Source: Bacillus sp. J33
GTDB taxonomy: Bacteria > Bacillota > Bacilli > Bacillales > Cytobacillaceae
DNA: 64,000 nucleotides
Assembly: GCF_000518885.1 (NCBI RefSeq)
Contig: NZ_JAEL01000016.1
Coordinates: forward strand, 205-64,204
Direction of reading: 5' to 3'
Part shown: positions 60,181 to 64,000 of the stretch, one piece after another
How positions within the stretch are numbered: the first letter of the stretch is position 1
How the letters are laid out: each line of letters begins with the position of its first letter
Made by a program: the position numbers and the translations under genes
The notes under the pieces: generated by a model
Told to the model about the DNA's origin: nothing
The model's input: the letters and a program-made list of their open reading frames with translations, nothing else
The model's database searches: none

Positions 60181-61398
60181 TTGTCTCAGGGGAATCCATC
60201 GTGCCTACGATTTTCTTTAGAAGAATCGGTCTGGTTTCAAAAAGGACAGGAAGTATCAGAACTGATATCCATTTCGTTAGATCCCAATATAACTATTCAG
60301 GAAAGCGATCAATATGTAACGATTCAGGGGGCTCTTGAACTGGCTGGTGAGTATAAACGCAGTGAGGCAGAAGCAGCCGATGGTGATGAGGTTGCAGCTG
60401 GAGCCAAATTTGTTCAGGAAGTTGAGGAAAGAGAAGAAGGAACCTGCGAATTTAAACACTACTTTCCTGTTGATATTACGATCCCAAATAATAGAATCCA
60501 AAGCATTTACGATATTGACGTAGCAGTAGAATCGTTTGACTATGTTCTGCCGGAAAGAAGCTGCATGAAGCTTACTGCTAATTTAACGATTACTGGATTA
60601 TATGGAGAACAGCAGCATATTCCTGTTCAGGAATGGCAGGAGGAAGTGGAAGTTGAAGAGCTCGAGCCCCTTCAAAGGGCATCAGCGGTTGATGAAGTTG
60701 AAGAAGAGGCAGTAATCGAGAAAGAATGGTCAGTCTATCAGGAAGAAGACCAAGAAGAAGAAAGAACTGAACCGGTTTACGATTCTGCAGAGGAAGAGAA
60801 TCAGGTAGCAAAGCAGGACGAAGATCAAAGCGAGCCTGAAGAGGTATTTGTGCCATTTGAGGCAGAGGCACGGAAACAGCCAGTACAGGAAGAACAGCAA
60901 GTAAAAGAGCCGGAGGCTCCTGCTGCATTGGAAGGAAAACAGGAAAAAAATGAAGAGCAGCCAGCAGAATCCACACCAGAAATATCATTTGCTTCTCAAA
61001 GGAGTGAAGAAGCACCTCCTTCAGCACAGGAAATCTATGAAATGACTGAAGCATCTGAATCAGATAGTCCTTCTTATGAAAAGAAGCCTAAAGAAGTGGA
61101 AGCCGAGGAAAGTCCTGAGGAAGAGGAATCATCATCTTCTTCAGAACAGGAAGCCAAAAAGAAAAAATTCTCCAAGAAGAAAAGCATGTCACTAACTGAA
61201 TTCTTCGCACGCAAAGAAGAGGAAGAGGAACACGTAAAGCTAAAGGTTTGCATCGTGCAGAACGGGGATACAATCGATGCGATTGCTGAAAGGTATGATA
61301 TTCCTGCGCAGCAATTATTAAGGGTGAATCACCTTGAAATAAATCAGGATATTTATGAAGGGCAAGTGCTGTACATTCCTGTTGCGGTAGCCCATTAA
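60181..61398 (+). CDS. spoVID: Spore coat encasement protein SpoVID
   Basis: 405 residues, shorter than B. subtilis (575). N-terminal domain RFSLEESVWFQKGQEVSELISISLDPNITIQE...GALELAGEY (coat-kinetics domain), long acidic Glu/Gln-rich low-complexity middle (about 170-345), C-terminal LysM (VQNGDTIDAIAERYDIPAQQLLRVNHL...YEGQVLYIPV). Anchors coat proteins to the forespore. TTG start at 60181 behind GGGAGGAG; an in-frame ATT-region start at 60145 is non-conserved. A sigma-E promoter is expected but not clear. Confidence 0.93.
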   Translation: MSQGNPSCLRFSLEESVWFQKGQEVSELISISLDPNITIQESDQYVTIQGALELAGEYKRSEAEAADGDEVAAGAKFVQEVEEREEGTCEFKHYFPVDITIPNNRIQSIYDIDVAVESFDYVLPERSCMKLTANLTITGLYGEQQHIPVQEWQEEVEVEELEPLQRASAVDEVEEEAVIEKEWSVYQEEDQEEERTEPVYDSAEEENQVAKQDEDQSEPEEVFVPFEAEARKQPVQEEQQVKEPEAPAALEGKQEKNEEQPAESTPEISFASQRSEEAPPSAQEIYEMTEASESDSPSYEKKPKEVEAEESPEEEESSSSSEQEAKKKKFSKKKSMSLTEFFARKEEEEEHVKLKVCIVQNGDTIDAIAERYDIPAQQLLRVNHLEINQDIYEGQVLYIPVAVAH

Positions 61399-61407
61399 AT
61401 GGTAAAC

Positions 61408-61444
61408 AGCTGAGCAGGCAGTAAGATCCTGCTCAGCTCTTTTC
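61408..61444 (+). terminator. Terminator of spoVID
   Basis: Perfect 11-bp stem AGCTGAGCAGG (61408-61418) and CCTGCTCAGCT (61428-61438), then CTTTTC. Confidence 0.85.
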
Positions 61445-61481
61445 ATTGGACAGGAAATTATAATATCCAAACGTTTTGAAA

Positions 61482-61556
61482 CGCTGTTTTCGTAAAATTT
61501 GCTGCTTCTAAGAACTAACTTAGGTTAACCAACTGAGCAGATTGCAGCGGAGGTTA
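61482..61556 (-). repeat. R1 fragment upstream of ysxE
   Basis: CGCTGTTTTCGTAAAATTTG and GCAGATTGCAGCGGAGG match the first 75 bp of R1 copies 3 and 5; the rest is missing. No flanking duplication seen. Confidence 0.65.
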
Positions 61557-61597
61557 TCTTATACTGAAACAAGCCATTTGGAAAGTGAGTGGTAGCT

Positions 61598-62656
61598 GTG
61601 GAAGAAAAAAATCGGCTGCGAAAGGTCGCTCCCATATTAAAGCATTATTCGCTGGAGCCGCATTTTGTTGAGGAGTTTGGGAGAGTTCAAAAGATATACA
61701 GCAACAAAGGTGTATTTGCTTTGAAAAAAATCAAGCCCCAGAAGGGTGCAGATTTCATAAGGCATGTACAGACCCTATACCAGAAAGGATATAACAGAAT
61801 CGTTCCTATTTATCCTACGATTGACGGCAGATATGCGGTACTGCAACAAAATGAGCTATTTTACTTGATGCCCTGGCTGTCAAATGAAGAGAAAGAAGAC
61901 AGGTTTGAACGTCATCAGCAAATGCTCAGAGAACTTGCCCGCCTTCATACACTGTCAGCCCGTGAAGTACCAGTCAAAAAGGAAGAACGCACGGAGCATT
62001 ATGAAAATACATTGCAGGAGTGGGAAAAGGAGAAAGAGTTTTTGGAGGGATTTATTGAGGCTTGCGAAAGAAAAGAATATATGTCGCCTTTTGAACTCAT
62101 GTTTACACTTTACTATCATGATGTCAGCCAGGCTCTCAAATATTCAACAAATAAACTGAAGGACTGGCATGAAAAAACAAAAGACAGTGATAAAGCCCGG
62201 ACAGTCGTAATTCATGGAAAAGTCTCCACGGAACATTTCTTATATGATGACAGAGGCTATGGGTACTTTATGAATTTTGAAAATGCCAGAGAAAGCTCCC
62301 CTCTTCATGATTTGCTGCCATTTTTATCGCGAAGCCTGAAAACCTTTCCGAAAAGATCCGATGAAAGCGTGGACTGGATTTATACTTACTTAAAGTACTT
62401 CCCTTTTAAAGAAGATGAGATGCTCTTATTCCAGAGTTATTTTGCCCATCCAGGTTCCATTATCAGGGCTGCTGAACAATATCACAAAGGAGAGCGGAAG
62501 AGAGGGGAGAGAAAGTCCGTCCAGCATCTGCAAAGGCAGTTTTGGCTGTTGAAAAACACTGAATATGTAGCGATGAGAATAGATGAAATCGAGCGCCAGA
62601 AACAAGAGGCGAAGGCAGCTGCCGAAGCCCAGCAGCAAGAAGGAGCCCAAAGCTGA
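61598..62656 (+). CDS. ysxE: Spore coat kinase-like protein YsxE (CotS family)
   Basis: 352 residues. Aminoglycoside-phosphotransferase-like fold of the CotS/CotI family: KIYSNKGVFALKKIKP, IVPIYPTIDGRYAVLQQNELFYLMPWL, VVIHGKVSTEHFLYDDRGYGYFMNFENA. The usual catalytic HGD is replaced by HGK and the metal Asp by Asn (FMNFEN), so kinase activity may be lost. GTG at 61598 is preferred over GTG at 61589 for spacing from AAAGTGAG. A charged, Gln/Glu-rich C-terminus. Confidence 0.88.
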   Translation: MEEKNRLRKVAPILKHYSLEPHFVEEFGRVQKIYSNKGVFALKKIKPQKGADFIRHVQTLYQKGYNRIVPIYPTIDGRYAVLQQNELFYLMPWLSNEEKEDRFERHQQMLRELARLHTLSAREVPVKKEERTEHYENTLQEWEKEKEFLEGFIEACERKEYMSPFELMFTLYYHDVSQALKYSTNKLKDWHEKTKDSDKARTVVIHGKVSTEHFLYDDRGYGYFMNFENARESSPLHDLLPFLSRSLKTFPKRSDESVDWIYTYLKYFPFKEDEMLLFQSYFAHPGSIIRAAEQYHKGERKRGERKSVQHLQRQFWLLKNTEYVAMRIDEIERQKQEAKAAAEAQQQEGAQS

Positions 62657-62671
62657 TAGAACTTGGGCTCC
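62642..62671. terminator. Hairpin spanning two convergent stop codons
   Basis: Perfect 9-bp arms GGAGCCCAA (62642-62650) and TTGGGCTCC (62663-62671) contain the ysxE stop and touch the yszA-like stop. No T-run on the plus strand; TTCTT on the minus strand. Confidence 0.6.
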
Positions 62672-62862
62672 TAAATGAATTCCAAATGGAAAGCAATCGC
62701 GATCAGGATAAATAGTGAAAGCAGCAGTACATCAAAGGTAGTAGGCAATAATATGGTTCTGATGCCCTGAAAAACACAGAATGGAATAATGAATTGTGCA
62801 CACACATTCCTTACAGTTCTTAACCAGGGAGGCAGTGTGTAAGGGCTATATTTTCTTCTCAA
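62671..62862 (-). CDS. yszA: Small membrane protein, YszA-like
   Basis: 63 residues. MRRKYSPYTLPPWLRTVRNV at the N-terminus (basic, amphipathic), then two hydrophobic segments (about 22-37 and 42-60). TTG start at 62862 with AAAGGGG 8 nt upstream; a nearby ATG (62869) is in another frame. Lies between ysxE and valS, on the opposite strand, where B. subtilis has yszA; the identity is from position and memory of the family, so moderate. Function unknown. Confidence 0.65.
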   Translation of the reverse strand: MRRKYSPYTLPPWLRTVRNVCAQFIIPFCVFQGIRTILLPTTFDVLLLSLFILIAIAFHLEFI

Positions 62863-63028
62863 TTTCCATGCCCCTTTCCCGAATGTCCTTATTTATTTCT
62901 ATTCTATGATTCTTCCTCCAGTAAAGTGCCTATTTTTCAAAGGGCTGCAATTTCATGGCCAAAATTATAATGGGTCTACACCTTTAAATGAAAAAACGTA
63001 TAATATATAAAAAACTCGGTTATCCTTA

Positions 63029-63058
63029 TTGACTATAACAGCCTTTTTTCGGTAGTAT
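63029..63058 (+). promoter_or_regulatory. Possible promoter of the valS leader
   Basis: TTGACT (63029-63034), 18-nt spacer, TAGTAT (63053-63058). If used, R4 lies within the transcript upstream of the T-box. Confidence 0.5.
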
Positions 63059-63070
63059 ATCTTATATATA

Positions 63071-63223
63071 AAGTGAAACTTCCATCAGTGGGGTCTTTCA
63101 TCCCCCACTGATGGTTAGTTGAACCAATCGGGCTTTTACGGGCAGTTGAACCCCCACTTATCCTTTATGGTTCCCTCAAAGTCTTGAAGAGGGGGTCTTA
63201 CTGCCCGTTAATGCGGGATAAAA
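63071..63223 (+). repeat. R4 hairpin-bounded repeat, short copy
   Basis: 153 bp: AAGTGAAACTTCCATCAG to GCGGGATAAAA. Hairpin CCATCAGTGGGG / CCCCACTGATGG and second unit ACGGGCAGTTG...TTACTGCCCGT. Same ends as the copy at 54511 but without its 125-nt insert. Confidence 0.75.
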
Positions 63224-63236
63224 ACTGCATATTGTT

Positions 63237-63514
63237 GCTAAGACAGGGAAGAGTACAGTAGCCCTTTGCCTTTAGAGAGGAAGACCATCAGCTGAAAGGT
63301 TTTCCAGGCAAAACTGTTGGAAGGTCGCCCTCGAGCATCTTTTGCGAAAGATTTTATTCAAGTAGTGAAAGACGGGAAATCCGTTATCTATTTAAGAGTC
63401 AATCTTTTTGGGGATTTAGCTGCAATTAAGCATCTATATTTCCTTTGATTGAAAAAAAGGTGGTACCGCGAAGCAAACTCCATTCGTCCTTTTATGGCGA
63501 ATGGAGTTTTTTTA
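63237..63514 (+). promoter_or_regulatory. T-box leader, valine-specific
   Basis: Stem I from about 63240; specifier GTC (Val) at 63324-63326 in GGAAGGTCGCC; T-box AAGGTGGTACCGCG at 63457-63470; terminator AAACTCCATTCG (63475-63486) with CGAATGGAGTTT (63498-63509) and T-run to 63513. Controls valS by tRNA-Val charging. Confidence 0.94.
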
Positions 63515-63517
63515 TTT

Positions 63518-63764
63518 GGCTGTTTTCGTAAAGTTTGTTGTTTTCAGCTTCAATTAGTTAAACCAACAGAGTTGATTGCAGCAGAGGGCGCTTGACTCCT
63601 CGAAAATGCATTCGCATTTTCTTACGACGGGGTGTTTTTCTGAGGTGCTTTTCCAATGTCCTGCGGGAGAAGAGGGAAGTGGGAGACCCCACAGGCGAAG
63701 CCGAGGAGGCTCTCATTCCTCCCCGCGGGTTCGCTAAGCCGGAGCGGTCTATAAGAAAAGAGCC
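63518..63764 (-). mobile_element. R1 MITE-like element, copy 5
   Basis: 247 bp, ends GGCTGTTTTCGTAAAG and CTATAAGAAAAGAGCC, flanked by perfect octamers TTTTATTT (63510-63517 and 63765-63772). The left octamer overlaps the T-tract of the valS attenuator. The right part is shortened relative to copies 2 and 3. It separates the T-box from valS. Confidence 0.85.
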
Positions 63765-63808
63765 TTTTATTTTATTGAAGCAATGCATTTTAGAAAGGAA
63801 GAAAACAA

Positions 63809-64000
63809 ATGGAAAATAATGAATTGTCAATGCCGACTAAGTATGACCCGCAGTCGATTGAAAAAGGACGATATGACTGGTGGCTGGAGGGCAAATTTTT
63901 TGAGGCGAAGGATGATGCTGAAAAGCAGCCTTACACAATTGTTATTCCGCCGCCAAACGTAACAGGTAAGCTCCATCTTGGCCATGCATGGGATACGACT
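63809..64000 (+). CDS. valS: Valyl-tRNA synthetase, N-terminal part (runs off the window)
   Basis: First 64 codons. [31 protein letters not shown], and [18 protein letters not shown] containing the class I HIGH motif (HLGH) identify ValS. AAAGGAAG ribosome site 8 nt before the ATG. Charges tRNA-Val; controlled by the preceding Val T-box. Frame is open to the window end. Confidence 0.96.
   Translation, partial: MENNELSMPTKYDPQSIEKGRYDWWLEGKFFEAKDDAEKQPYTIVIPPPNVTGKLHLGHAWDTT

Noticed and set aside
63592-63819. 75-codon open frame overlapping the valS start
   Set aside because: Within R1 copy 5; runs into valS in another frame and lacks a ribosome site.

Overview
The window is a chromosomal stretch of a low-GC, endospore-forming Bacillaceae bacterium. 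Gene order follows the Bacillus subtilis interval from rnhC to valS almost gene for gene, and gerE, gerM, lonB, spoVID and ysxE are all sporulation or spore-coat genes. Sequence texture and the dense dispersed repeats suggest a Cytobacillus (Bacillus firmus)-type genome; that genus-level guess is inference.

Layout. 0.3-7.4 kb: rnhC (minus strand), then zapA, a CvpA-family gene, polX, mutS2, yshE and an unlisted 27-codon membrane ORF. 7.5-13.5 kb: fatty-acid degradation block lcfA, fadR, fadB, etfB, etfA, with a near-consensus FadR operator just after a good sigma-A promoter before fadR. 13.6-18.4 kb: trxA, uvrC, a lysine riboswitch with lysC, and yslB. 18.6-24.6 kb: sdhCAB, a thioesterase (ysmA-like) behind a FadR-like palindrome, gerE with a sigma-K promoter, a MarR regulator and racE. 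24.9-30.8 kb: an additional long RecQ helicase, gerM, rph-rdgB-ysnB and tRNA-Arg(TCT). 30.9-40.0 kb: CodY-like site, Leu T-box and ilvB-ilvH-ilvC-leuA-leuB-leuC-leuD. 40.0-49.8 kb: ysoA, tig, clpX, lonB (sigma-F promoter), lonA, ysxC. 50-52.4 kb: a three-gene polar amino-acid ABC transporter with its own CodY-like site, placed between ysxC and the heme genes. 52.4-59.8 kb: ysxD-like gene, then hemA, hemX, hemC, hemD, hemB, hemL with a PerR-like box. 60-64 kb: spoVID, ysxE, a yszA-like gene, a Val T-box and the first 64 codons of valS.

What conventional annotation would miss is the repeat population. Family R1 (five full copies of 213-284 bp plus a fragment) has about 23-bp imperfect terminal inverted repeats beginning GGCT, and four of the five copies are bounded by perfect 8-bp direct repeats. 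Family R2 (184 bp, plus a 76-bp internal-deletion copy with a perfect 8-bp duplication) has similar ends. Both look like non-autonomous DNA transposons, and the GG ends with 8-bp duplications resemble ISL3-family elements. R3 (hairpin-rich, often starting at a stop codon), R4 (two hairpin-bounded copies, one with a 125-nt insert) and R5 (a long terminator-like hairpin present twice) are further dispersed families. They lie in leaders, operon gaps and terminators: one R1 copy has leuA's stop codon in its duplicated target, and another has its duplicated target in the T-tract of the valS attenuator. No transposase, phage, CRISPR or defence gene is present; the coding content is conserved housekeeping.
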